Positions 14,382 through 22,112 of a stretch of DNA of 23,057 nucleotides are shown one piece after another (position 1 is the stretch's first letter; every line of letters starts with the position of its first letter). The DNA comes from Burkholderiales bacterium (GTDB lineage: Bacteria; Pseudomonadota; Gammaproteobacteria; Burkholderiales; SG8-41). Made by a program: the position numbers and the translations under genes. Below the pieces are notes generated by a model, which ran no database searches, was not told the DNA's origin, and worked only from the letters and a program-made list of their open reading frames with translations. The stretch spans positions 1-23,057 of the forward strand of contig JAIESJ010000125.1 of NCBI GenBank assembly GCA_019746155.1. The letters are read 5' to 3'.

Positions 14382-14630
14382 ATGCAACAGCACTGGCTCA
14401 CACGCCCGGACACCATCAGGAAGCTGTGGCGGGTTTTCATCGCGGTGCTTGCCGTGACCGTAGCGGCTGAATTTTTCATCGAGCACGAGGCGCATTTCGG
14501 CATCGACGGCGCTTTCGGTTTCAACGCCTGGTACGGTTTTACGACGTGCGCAGCGATGATCGTGGTCGCCAAGCTGATCGGCCTGGTGCTCAAGCGGCCC
14601 GACACGTATTACGGGGAACGCGATGACTAG
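14382..14630 (+). CDS. Small two-helix membrane protein between D-like subunits (82 aa)
   Basis: The protein has an N-terminal amphipathic stretch (TRPDTIRKLW), helix 1 (RVFIAVLAVTVAAEFF), a central loop HFGIDGAFGFNAWYGF, helix 2 (TTCAAMIVVAKLIGLVL) and a terminal KRPDTYYGERDD. I recall similar small proteins with the FGIDG-FGF-AWYGF and LKRPDTYY motifs beside other MrpD-paralog clusters, but know of no assigned role. ATG 14382 lies two bases after the upstream stop, and its own stop overlaps the start of the third D gene by eight bases, so it is tightly embedded in the operon. It does not match MrpC, E, F or G. An accessory or assembly subunit is the natural inference. Confidence 0.8.
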   Translation: MQQHWLTRPDTIRKLWRVFIAVLAVTVAAEFFIEHEAHFGIDGAFGFNAWYGFTTCAAMIVVAKLIGLVLKRPDTYYGERDD

Positions 14631-16305
14631 CGTGGTATTGCATCCCGGAATGGTGCTGATCGCGGGCGCGCTGCTGCTGGTGGCGTTGCGCGGGACCGCG
14701 CGTGCCGCGGCGAGTCTCATCGTGCCGGCGGTGGCGCTGTATCTGGTGTGGCAGGTGCCCGATGGTGTGGCCTGGAGCGCCCCCTTTCTCGATTACCAGC
14801 TGGCGCTGATTTCCGGCGACAGGTTGTCGCGGCTGTTCGCCGCCATTTTCGCCGTCATGGCGTTCGGCGGTGCGCTGTTCGCGCTCAACCAGAAAAATCC
14901 GCTTGAACTGCCGGCGGCCCTGATCTATGCCGGCGCGGCAATCGGCGTGACGCTGGCCGGCGATCTCATCACATTGTTTGTGTTCTGGGAGCTGATGGCA
15001 ATCGGCTCCACGCTGGTGATCTGGAGTGCGGGTAAGGGTAGCGCGTACCGCGCCAGCCTGCGTTATCTGATGATCCACCTGCTGGGTGGCGTGATCCTGA
15101 TGGCGGGCATCGCAGGTCATGTCGCCGAATTCGGATCGATCGCGTTTCAGCGCATGACGCTCGATTCACCGGCGCACTGGCTGATACTGGCAGGTTTTCT
15201 GATCAATGCCGGCGCGCCGCCGCTGTCCGCGTGGCTGCCCGATGCCTATCCTGAAGCGTCGTGGAGCGGCACCGTATTCCTGTCGGCGTTCACTACCAAG
15301 ACTGCGGTCTATGTGTTGCTGCGCGGTTTTCCCGGGACCGAACTGCTGATTTATATCGGGCTGTTCATGGCGTTCTACGGCATCGTCTACGCGTTGCTCG
15401 AGAACGACATGCGCCGCATTCTCGCCTACAGCATCGTGAACCAGGTCGGTTTCATGGTGACGGGTGTCGGCATCGGCACCGAAATGGCGCTGAACGGCGC
15501 CGCGGCCCATGCTTTCACCCACATCATCTACAAGGCTTTGCTGCTGATGTCGGCAGGATCGGTGCTGCTGATGACCGGGAAACGCAAATGCACCGATCTC
15601 GGCGGACTGTTCCAGAGCATGCCGGTCACCGCGATATGCGGCATCGTCGGCGCGCTCGCCATCTCGTCGTTTCCGCTGACTTCGGGTTTCATCAGCAAGT
15701 CGATGATTTCGCAGTCGGCGGCCGACGAACATCTGTTTTACGTATGGCTGATGCTGGCCGCGGCCTCGGCCGGCGTGTTCCTGCACGCTGGCATCAAGTT
15801 TCCGTGGTTCGTGTTCTTCCAGAGGGACTCGGGATTACGCCCGCCGGACCCGCCGCGCAACATGCAGCTGGCGATGTTGCTGTTTGCCGCGTTGTGCATC
15901 GTGCTCGGCGTGTATCCGGCGCCGCTCTATGAGCTGCTGCCGTACGCGGTGCACTACGAACCCTATACCGGCGCGCACGTGGTCACGCAACTGCAGTTGC
16001 TGCTGTTTTCCGGGCTGGCGTTTTTCGTGATGCTTAACTATTTGCGCCGCACGCTCACGATAACGCTGGATGTCGACTGGCTGTATCGTGAGCCGGGCCG
16101 CAAGCTTGCGCGCGAGTCGGTGGCCGGGCTTTCCCGGGCCGGCCATAAGCTTGAAGCCGGTGTGCGCAGCCAGGCCGGGCTGTGGGGCGGGTGGATTCTC
16201 CAACAGTTTGGCGCGATGGGGGCGGGGAGCCCCTGGCCGACCGGCAGCATGGCGCTGTGGGTCATGGTACTGCTCCTCGCCTACCTGCTGTTGTACTACA
16301 TATAA
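14623..16305 (+). CDS. Third MrpD-like antiporter subunit with altered TM7
   Basis: This 560-residue Proton_antipo_M protein is the last gene of the operon. TM5 E123 (FVFWELMAIGST), TM8 K226 (FTTKTAVYVLL), H300/K304 (FTHIIYKALLLM) and TM12 K359 (GFISKSMISQ) are kept, but the TM7 lysine is replaced by N195 (GFLINAGAPPLSAWLPDAYP). After the core there is a ~110-residue C-terminal extension: a hydrophilic segment (LDVDWLYREPGRKLARESVA and following) that ends in one more hydrophobic helix, SMALWVMVLLLAYLLLYY. This resembles the lateral-helix extension of some NuoL/MrpA-type proteins in length class, but no homology is claimed. ATG 14623 overlaps the preceding gene. Confidence 0.9.
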   Translation: MTSVVLHPGMVLIAGALLLVALRGTARAAASLIVPAVALYLVWQVPDGVAWSAPFLDYQLALISGDRLSRLFAAIFAVMAFGGALFALNQKNPLELPAALIYAGAAIGVTLAGDLITLFVFWELMAIGSTLVIWSAGKGSAYRASLRYLMIHLLGGVILMAGIAGHVAEFGSIAFQRMTLDSPAHWLILAGFLINAGAPPLSAWLPDAYPEASWSGTVFLSAFTTKTAVYVLLRGFPGTELLIYIGLFMAFYGIVYALLENDMRRILAYSIVNQVGFMVTGVGIGTEMALNGAAAHAFTHIIYKALLLMSAGSVLLMTGKRKCTDLGGLFQSMPVTAICGIVGALAISSFPLTSGFISKSMISQSAADEHLFYVWLMLAAASAGVFLHAGIKFPWFVFFQRDSGLRPPDPPRNMQLAMLLFAALCIVLGVYPAPLYELLPYAVHYEPYTGAHVVTQLQLLLFSGLAFFVMLNYLRRTLTITLDVDWLYREPGRKLARESVAGLSRAGHKLEAGVRSQAGLWGGWILQQFGAMGAGSPWPTGSMALWVMVLLLAYLLLYYI

Positions 16306-16601
16306 GGATTGGGTGATTTTTCTCCAGGCCGGGCCGGCTCCCGCACCGCGCTTAAGCCCACCCAGTAAGCATTTTGTAAGCCTTAGATGCTACTTTATAT
16401 AAGTTCATGTGAGGCGGCTGTAAGCTTGATTTTGCGGCCACTCAGGTATACGATTACCAACAAGCAGAAAAGCATTGCACATCCTGAAATCCAGTCCTCC
16501 TGTCCTCATAAAAAATGTGACAAATGCTTTGCTGTGTAACTCTCAGTATTATTGACAAGCTGTATCGTTGTTTTCCCGTAATCACGCCTTAGGAGGAAAA
16601 A
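16306..16601 (+). promoter_or_regulatory. Intergenic control region before the TRAP binding-protein gene
   Basis: No gene is seen in these 296 bases, which are much more AT-rich than the surroundings from 16360 on. Three related motifs occur: AAGCATTTTGT (16367-16377), AAAAGCATTGCAC (16468-16480) and, on the minus strand, AAAGCATTTGTCAC (16517-16530). They look like repeated operator half-sites. TTGACA at 16552-16557 is an exact -35 hexamer, but no good -10 lies 16-18 bases after it. A TATTAT at 16547-16552 is another possible -10. AGGAGG at 16591-16596 is the ribosome-binding site. No clear terminator for the Mrp-like operon was found. Confidence 0.45.
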
Positions 16602-17774
16602 ATGATCAAGAAACCGCTCGAAGAAAAATCCGTGGAATCGAAGCCCAGCACATCCCGCCGTAAATTCCTGACCGGCGCGACCGCGGCAGCGGCCGGCACC
16701 GCGATTGCCGGCTTCCCGATGATCGCCAAGGGGCAGACCAGACCGATCGCCATGCGCTGGCAGAGCACCTGGCCTTCGAAAGACATCTTCCACGAGTACG
16801 CGCTCGATTTCGCCAAGAAGGTGAACGACATGACGGGCGGCGACCTCAAGATCGAGGTGCTGCCGGCGGGTGCGGTGGTGCCGGCTTTCGGCCTGCTCGA
16901 CGCGGTGTCGAAGGGCACCCTCGACGGCGGGCACGGCGTGCTGGTCTACCACTACGGCAAGCAGAACGCGCTGGCGCTGTGGGGATCGAGCCCCGCCTTC
17001 GCCATGGACGCCAACATGATGCTCTCCTGGCACAAATATGGCGGCGGCAAGGAGCTGCTCGAAAAAGTGTACAAATCCATCGGCGCCAACGTGGTGTCCT
17101 TCCCCTATGGGCCGATGCCGACGCAGCCACTCGGCTGGTTCAAGAAGCCGATCACCAAGCCGGACGATTTCAAGGGTCTCAAGTACCGCACCGTGGGCAT
17201 TTCGATTGACCTCTTCACCGGCCTGGGCGCGGCGGTGAACGCGCTGCCCGGCGGCGAGATCGTGCCGGCGATAGACCGCGGCCTGCTGGATGCGGCCGAG
17301 TTCAACAACGCCACCTCCGACCGGCTGCTGGGCTTCCCCGACGTGTCCAAGGTTTTCATGCTGCAAAGCTATCACCAGAGTGCCGAGCAGTTCGAGATCC
17401 TGTTCAACAAAACGAAGTACGACGCGCTGCCGGAGAAGCTGAGGGCGATCATCGCCAACGCCACGGAAGCCGCCTCGGCCGACATGTCGTGGAAAGCCAT
17501 TGACCGTTACTCGAAGGATCATATCGAGCTGCAGGTCAAGGACAAGGTGCGCATGTACAAGACACCGGACTCGGTGCTGCAGAAGCAGCTCGAGATCTTC
17601 GACGGGGTCATGGCGAAGTATTCGGAGAAGAACCCGCTGTTCAAGGAAGTCATCGAATCGCAGCGCAAGTTCGCCGAGCGCGCGGTGCGCTGGTATCTCG
17701 ACACCCAGGTCAGCCCGCGCATGGCCTATAACCATTACTTTGCGCCCAAGAAAGCTGCCGCCAAGAAGTCCTGA
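16602..17774 (+). CDS. dctP: TRAP transporter substrate-binding protein, Tat-exported (DctP/TakP type)
   Basis: This 390-residue periplasmic receptor has a twin-arginine signal: SRRKFL at residues 18-23, hydrophobic ATAAAAGTAIAGFPM, and probable cleavage near residue 44. The mature part shows the DctP/TakP fold: RWQSTWPSKDIFHEYALDFA, GGDLKIEVLPAGAVVP, LKYRTVGISIDLFTGLGAAV with R196 in the position of the ligand carboxylate-binding arginine, and a later PGGEIVPAIDRGLLDAAEFN. It resembles the 2-oxoacid/mannitol/chloroaromatic TRAP class, so a small carboxylate is the likely ligand. The Lys-rich tail (KKAAAKKS) is unusual but not disruptive. It has a strong AGGAGG site and is followed by a terminator and then the permease genes. 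Confidence 0.93.
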   Translation: MIKKPLEEKSVESKPSTSRRKFLTGATAAAAGTAIAGFPMIAKGQTRPIAMRWQSTWPSKDIFHEYALDFAKKVNDMTGGDLKIEVLPAGAVVPAFGLLDAVSKGTLDGGHGVLVYHYGKQNALALWGSSPAFAMDANMMLSWHKYGGGKELLEKVYKSIGANVVSFPYGPMPTQPLGWFKKPITKPDDFKGLKYRTVGISIDLFTGLGAAVNALPGGEIVPAIDRGLLDAAEFNNATSDRLLGFPDVSKVFMLQSYHQSAEQFEILFNKTKYDALPEKLRAIIANATEAASADMSWKAIDRYSKDHIELQVKDKVRMYKTPDSVLQKQLEIFDGVMAKYSEKNPLFKEVIESQRKFAERAVRWYLDTQVSPRMAYNHYFAPKKAAAKKS

Positions 17775-17795
17775 CGCCGCGCATGCTGGCAAGAG

Positions 17796-17828
17796 ACACC
17801 ATCCGGCGATCCCGGATGGTGTTTTTTT
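17796..17828 (+). terminator. Strong intrinsic terminator after the TRAP binding-protein gene
   Basis: ACACCATCCGG (17796-17806), loop CGATC, and the exact complement CCGGATGGTGT (17812-17822) form a perfect 11-bp stem followed by six T residues. It sits 22 bases after the dctP stop and 80 bases before dctQ. Partial termination would give the usual excess of binding protein over permease. Confidence 0.93.
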
Positions 17829-17907
17829 GGGGGCATCAAGAATTGATGCGGAAGTGGCATAATGGCAAACCTCCTCCCCGCCGCCATATCATTCGAGGTT
17901 TTTTGCG

Positions 17908-18531
17908 ATGCAAAAACTGTTGCTTTTCATCGACAAGGTGAGCACCTGGGTCGGGCACGCGTTCTCCTGGTTCATCGTCGGCCTCACCCTGCTCATCTCG
18001 TGGGAAGTGTTCTCGCGCTACGCGCTTGATGCGCCGCACGCGTGGGCCTTCGACGCCATGATCATGATGTACGGGACGCTGTTCATGATGGCGGGCGCCT
18101 ATACGCTGTCGAAAAACGGCCACGTGCGCGGGGACGTGCTCTACGGCTTTTTCACGCCGCGGGTGCAGGCCGCCGTCGACCTCGTGCTTTACATTTTATT
18201 CTTCATTCCCGGTGTCGTCGCGCTCGCCTGGGCCGGCTACACCTATGCCGCCGAGTCCTGGGCGATCAACGAGCATTCGAATATCACCGCCGGAGGCCCG
18301 CCGGTCTATCCGTTCAAGACGGTCATTCCGGTCGCCGGGGCATTCCTGTTGGTGCAGGGCGTCGTCGAAATCATCCGCTGCGTGATCTGCCTCAAGCAGG
18401 GCAAGTGGCCTTCGCGCGAGGAGGACGTCGAGGAAGTCGACGTCGACAAGCTCAAGGAGATGGTCCGCGTGACGGACGAGGATATCCGGAAGGTTGACGA
18501 AGCGATCATGCATAGGGAGCCGGCCAAGTGA
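17908..18531 (+). CDS. dctQ: TRAP transporter small permease (DctQ)
   Basis: This 207-residue protein of the DctQ family has four transmembrane helices. Landmarks are an early WFIVGLTLLISWEVFSRYAL helix, RYALDAPHAWAFD, and the HVRGDVLYGFFTPRVQAAVD loop with the conserved HVRVD-like motif, followed by two more helices. The C-terminal ~50 residues are hydrophilic and highly acidic (REEDVEEVDVDKLKEMVRVT), longer than in many DctQ proteins and presumably cytoplasmic. It starts at ATG 17908 with a weak GAGG upstream, after the dctP terminator, and its stop overlaps the dctM start (GTGA). Confidence 0.92.
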   Translation: MQKLLLFIDKVSTWVGHAFSWFIVGLTLLISWEVFSRYALDAPHAWAFDAMIMMYGTLFMMAGAYTLSKNGHVRGDVLYGFFTPRVQAAVDLVLYILFFIPGVVALAWAGYTYAAESWAINEHSNITAGGPPVYPFKTVIPVAGAFLLVQGVVEIIRCVICLKQGKWPSREEDVEEVDVDKLKEMVRVTDEDIRKVDEAIMHREPAK

Positions 18532-20558
18532 AACTGCGCAAGGAACTCTGGTTCGGTTTCTCGCTGATGGCGATCATCGTGACCGCCATACTGGTGCTCA
18601 TGCCCTGGGGCAACATTACGAACGGCCACTTGGGCCTGCTCATGCTGGCGCTGATCGTGGTGGCGATCATGCTCGGCTTTCCCACCGCGTTCACGCTGAT
18701 GGGGCTCGGCATGTTCTTCGCCTGGCTGGCCTACCGCAGCGTGAACCCGGCGCTCGCAGTCCAGCAGGTCCTCGACCTCATGGTGCAGCGGGGCGCCTAC
18801 GGCGTGATGTCCAACGACGTGCTGATCGCGGTCCCGCTGTTCGTGTTCATGGGCTATCTCGTCGAGCGGGCGGCCCTGATCGATCGGCTGTTCAGGAGCC
18901 TGCATCTTGCCACCGTCCGCATACCGGGATCGCTCGCGGTGGCGACCATCATCACCTGCGCGATTTTCGCAACCGCCACCGGCATCGTGGGCGCGGTGGT
19001 GACGCTGATGGGGCTGCTCGCGTTTCCGGCGATGCTCAAGGCCGGCTACAACGTCAAGGTCTCGGCCGGCGCGATCACCGCGGGGGGCTGCCTCGGCATC
19101 CTGATCCCGCCGTCGGTGCTGCTGATCGTTTACGGCGCGACCGCGGGGGTGTCCGTGGTGCAACTCTACGCCGGCGCCTTCTTCCCCGGCCTGATGCTCG
19201 CGGGGCTCTACCTCGGTTACATCATCGTGCTGGCAAAGTGGAAACCCGGACTCATGCCGCCGCTGCCCGAGAACGAGCGGCGCGTGCCGCTTCCGCCCTT
19301 GGCGCAGACGCTGGCGCAGCAGGGCCGCAACGCGTTGACGGGGCTCGCGCGCGCGCTCACCGGAAGCGGCGCCGGCGTCGCGAAACGCACGGTGTTCGCG
19401 CAGTTGTTCGTCACGCTGCTGCCGGCGCTGTTCATCGTCGCAGTGCTGGGGGCCGCCTATCGGGCGGCGACTGCGCCGGTGGTCGAAGCCGACACAGCCG
19501 GGCTGGTCGAGGCGGGCGGTACGTTGGCGGCGGACGTGAAAGAGGAAGCGACGGGCATCATCGGCGCGCCGGAAGCGGATGCGAAAGATTCCGCGGACAA
19601 GAACCCTGTGGCCGAGGGAGCGAAGGAACTCGCTCCGCCACCCGGCGCGGAGCAGGTCAAGCCTGAAGGCGCGCAGGAGCCGCCCGGCGCGGCGCAGACG
19701 GCCGCAGCCAGACCGGCCGGGCAGGAGGCGGCCGCGTCCGCCGAACGGCTCCCGGTGCCGACTTGGCTGTGGGTCATGTTCGGCATCGGCATCGCCGCGC
19801 TCGCCGTCCTTTATTGGTTCTGGAACTGGGAGCGGCTCGAGGTGTTCAAGATGCTGCTCTCCTCGTTCTTTCCGCTGGCGCTGCTGATTCTCGCGGTGCT
19901 CGGCTCGATCGTGTTCGGGTTTGCAACGCCGACCGAGGCGGCGGCAGTCGGCGCGTTCGGCGGATTCATACTCGCGGCGGCCTACCGCTTCATCGCTCAT
20001 TGGCGCGCGAGGCCGGGCGCCGTGGCGGTCTGGACAACGGTGAAGGAACTGGGCGCGATCGTGAAGGATTCCTCGTTCCTGACGGCGAAGACGAGCGCGA
20101 TGGTATGCTGGCTGTTCGTCGGTTCCGCGATCTTTTCGGCGGCGTTCGCGCTGCTCGGCGGCCAGGAGATCATCGAGAAATGGGTGCTCTCACTCAACAT
20201 GACGCCGGTGCAGTTCATGATCCTGGCGCAGATCATCATCTTCCTGCTCGGCTGGCCGCTCGAGTGGACGGAGATCATCGTCATCTTCATGCCGATCTTC
20301 ATCCCGCTGCTGCCGCACTTCGGCATCGACCCGCTGTTCTTCGGCCTCCTGGTGGCGTTGAATTTGCAGACCGCGTTCCTGTCGCCGCCGGTGGCGATGG
20401 CGGCGTTCTACCTGAAGGGCGTCGCGCCGCCGCACGTGACGCTCAACCAGATCTTTGCCGGCATGATGCCGTTCATGGCGATCCAGGTGTTCGCCGTGGT
20501 GCTGCTCTACATGTTCCCCGCCATCGGGCTGTGGTTGCCCCAGGTGCTCTACAAGTAA
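18528..20558 (+). CDS. dctM: TRAP transporter large permease (DctM) with a long Ala/Pro/Glu-rich insertion
   Basis: This 676-residue DctM-family permease is far longer than the usual ~425-450. The N-terminal half (to ~residue 245) is standard: GFPTAFTLMGLGMFFAWLAY, PLFVFMGYLVERAALIDRLF, TAGGCLGILIPPSVLLIVYG. The C-terminal half restarts at ~residue 447 with PLALLILAVLGSIVFGFATP and TEAAAVGAFGG, and ends with SPPVAMAAFYLKGVAPP and the last helices. Between them, residues ~290-313 and ~413-433 are extra hydrophobic helices flanking ~100 residues of low-complexity sequence rich in Ala, Pro, Glu and Gly. There is no frame break. GTG 18528 overlaps the dctQ stop. The insertion would not be expected to abolish transport, since both core halves look complete. 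Confidence 0.93.
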   Translation: MKLRKELWFGFSLMAIIVTAILVLMPWGNITNGHLGLLMLALIVVAIMLGFPTAFTLMGLGMFFAWLAYRSVNPALAVQQVLDLMVQRGAYGVMSNDVLIAVPLFVFMGYLVERAALIDRLFRSLHLATVRIPGSLAVATIITCAIFATATGIVGAVVTLMGLLAFPAMLKAGYNVKVSAGAITAGGCLGILIPPSVLLIVYGATAGVSVVQLYAGAFFPGLMLAGLYLGYIIVLAKWKPGLMPPLPENERRVPLPPLAQTLAQQGRNALTGLARALTGSGAGVAKRTVFAQLFVTLLPALFIVAVLGAAYRAATAPVVEADTAGLVEAGGTLAADVKEEATGIIGAPEADAKDSADKNPVAEGAKELAPPPGAEQVKPEGAQEPPGAAQTAAARPAGQEAAASAERLPVPTWLWVMFGIGIAALAVLYWFWNWERLEVFKMLLSSFFPLALLILAVLGSIVFGFATPTEAAAVGAFGGFILAAAYRFIAHWRARPGAVAVWTTVKELGAIVKDSSFLTAKTSAMVCWLFVGSAIFSAAFALLGGQEIIEKWVLSLNMTPVQFMILAQIIIFLLGWPLEWTEIIVIFMPIFIPLLPHFGIDPLFFGLLVALNLQTAFLSPPVAMAAFYLKGVAPPHVTLNQIFAGMMPFMAIQVFAVVLLYMFPAIGLWLPQVLYK

Positions 20559-20582
20559 CCGGACATTTGCCGGAACGTTTCC

Positions 20583-21968
20583 ATGCCAACTGAACGACGC
20601 AACTCCGGCGTGACGCGGACGCCGGGGCTCAATCAGCTCCATGCCATCGATGCCGCGCGCGGTATTCGCGAGGGGCTGTTTAGTTCGGAAGAACTGGTGC
20701 AGAGCTGTCTTGACCACGTTCGAGCAGTCGATGAGAAGGTTTGTGCGTGGGCGTTTCTTGATCCGGAACACGCATTGCGGCAGGCGCGGGCGGCTGACGA
20801 GTGGCGCCTCGAGGGCAGGGCAGTGGGTGCGCTGCACGGCGTTCCGGTCGGCATCAAGGATATTATCGACACCCATGACATGCCCACCGAGGACGGTACG
20901 GTGCTGCACGCCGGGCGCATGCCTGACAGGGATGCGACTCTGGTTGCGCGGCTGCGCGAAGCGGGCGCGGTCATCATGGGCAAGACCGTGACCACGGAGC
21001 TTGCCACCTATGCGCCGGGCAAGACCCGCAATCCGCATGCCCCCGACCACACGCCCGGCGGTTCGTCGAGCGGTTCGGCGGCGGCGGTGGCCGCTGGCAT
21101 GGTGCCGCTTGCGGTGGGAACACAGACCAACGGTTCGGTGATCCGGCCGGCTGCCTACTGCGGCGTGTTCGGCTTCAAGCCGACCTTCGGCCTGATCTCG
21201 CGGCACGGCGTGCTCAGGCAGTCGCGCTGGCTCGATCAGATCGGCGTGTTTGCCCGCTGCGTGGAGGATCTGGCGTTGATTGCCGAGCCATTGATCGGGT
21301 TCGACGAAAACGATCCCGATACGCGGCCCGTGGCGCGTTTGCCGCTGCTCGCCACGGCCACGCAGGATCCGCCGCTGCGGCCGTGGCTCGCCTTCGTCAA
21401 GACGCCGATGTGGGAGCAGGCGGAAAAAGAGACGCAGGAAGCCTTTGCCGAACTGGTGGAACACATCGGCGAGCGCGTCGAAGAGTTCGAGTTTCCCGCA
21501 CAGTTCAGGCAGGCGATAGACTGGCATCGCACCATCATGGAAGCCGATATCGCGAAAAGTTTCGCTGCGGAGTACGAGCGGGGCGCGGACAAACTGAGCG
21601 CGTCGCTGCGCGGGCAGATCGAGCGTGGACGCCGTGTGCCCGCCGTGGACTATAACCGGGCGCTGGACAGGATTCCGGCCCTGAACGGGGCGTTGAACGA
21701 GCTCTTCGAACAGCGTTGCGACGTCATCGTGACGCCGGCGGCCACGGGTACGGCACCGCGGGGGCTCGATTCCACGGGCGATCCGGTGTTCTGCACGTTG
21801 TGGACCCTATGCGGCATGCCGACCGTGACGCTGCCGCTGATGCGGGGCGAAAATGGGCTGCCGCTGGGGGTGCAACTGGTCGGCCGGCGCGGTGACGATG
21901 CGCGCCTGCTGCGGACGGCGCGCTGGCTGGTCAATCATTTGCAACAGCCCCAGGAAGATTCTCCGTAG
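20583..21968 (+). CDS. Amidase-signature family hydrolase
   Basis: This 461-residue enzyme has the complete Ser-cisSer-Lys triad of amidase-signature proteins: K92 in GVPVGIKDI, the cis-Ser S161 in PGGSSSGSAAAVAAG, and nucleophile S185 in TQTNGSVIRPAAYCG. Spacings of 69 and 24 residues match malonamidase E2. The length and FGFKPTFGLISRHGVL continuation fit stand-alone amidases rather than GatA; no gatB or gatC is near, and the 'TNGSVIRP' loop differs from GatA's 'TGGSIRQP'. It would hydrolyse a small amide to acid and ammonia, but the substrate cannot be told. ATG 20583 is 24 bases after dctM with only a weak ribosome-binding site, so co-transcription with the TRAP genes is likely and suggests a shared substrate pathway. 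Confidence 0.9.
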   Translation: MPTERRNSGVTRTPGLNQLHAIDAARGIREGLFSSEELVQSCLDHVRAVDEKVCAWAFLDPEHALRQARAADEWRLEGRAVGALHGVPVGIKDIIDTHDMPTEDGTVLHAGRMPDRDATLVARLREAGAVIMGKTVTTELATYAPGKTRNPHAPDHTPGGSSSGSAAAVAAGMVPLAVGTQTNGSVIRPAAYCGVFGFKPTFGLISRHGVLRQSRWLDQIGVFARCVEDLALIAEPLIGFDENDPDTRPVARLPLLATATQDPPLRPWLAFVKTPMWEQAEKETQEAFAELVEHIGERVEEFEFPAQFRQAIDWHRTIMEADIAKSFAAEYERGADKLSASLRGQIERGRRVPAVDYNRALDRIPALNGALNELFEQRCDVIVTPAATGTAPRGLDSTGDPVFCTLWTLCGMPTVTLPLMRGENGLPLGVQLVGRRGDDARLLRTARWLVNHLQQPQEDSP

Positions 21969-22112
21969 CACTGATTCCGGGTCTGCCGTAATTTTTGCGG
22001 TGATTCTGTTTGGTGGCATGGGAATGCCGCCCTACTCATCGGTTTTACCTTGACTGCCCGCTAGCGGCCGGCCTGTTCCCGGCCTTGTTTCAGGATGCGC
22101 CGCCCGTAATTC

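Noticed and set aside
11441..16305. D-like genes as part of respiratory complex I (nuoL/M/N)
   Set aside because: They sit with MrpE/F/G/B/C-type genes and no Nuo peripheral or NuoH/A/J genes are present.
14623..16305. DabB-type inorganic carbon transporter subunit
   Set aside because: No DabA (DUF2309) partner is in the window, and the gene is embedded in an Mrp-like operon.
20583..21968. GatA subunit of aminoacyl-tRNA amidotransferase
   Set aside because: No gatB or gatC nearby, and the nucleophile loop TNGSVIRP differs from the GatA pattern; a stand-alone amidase fits better.
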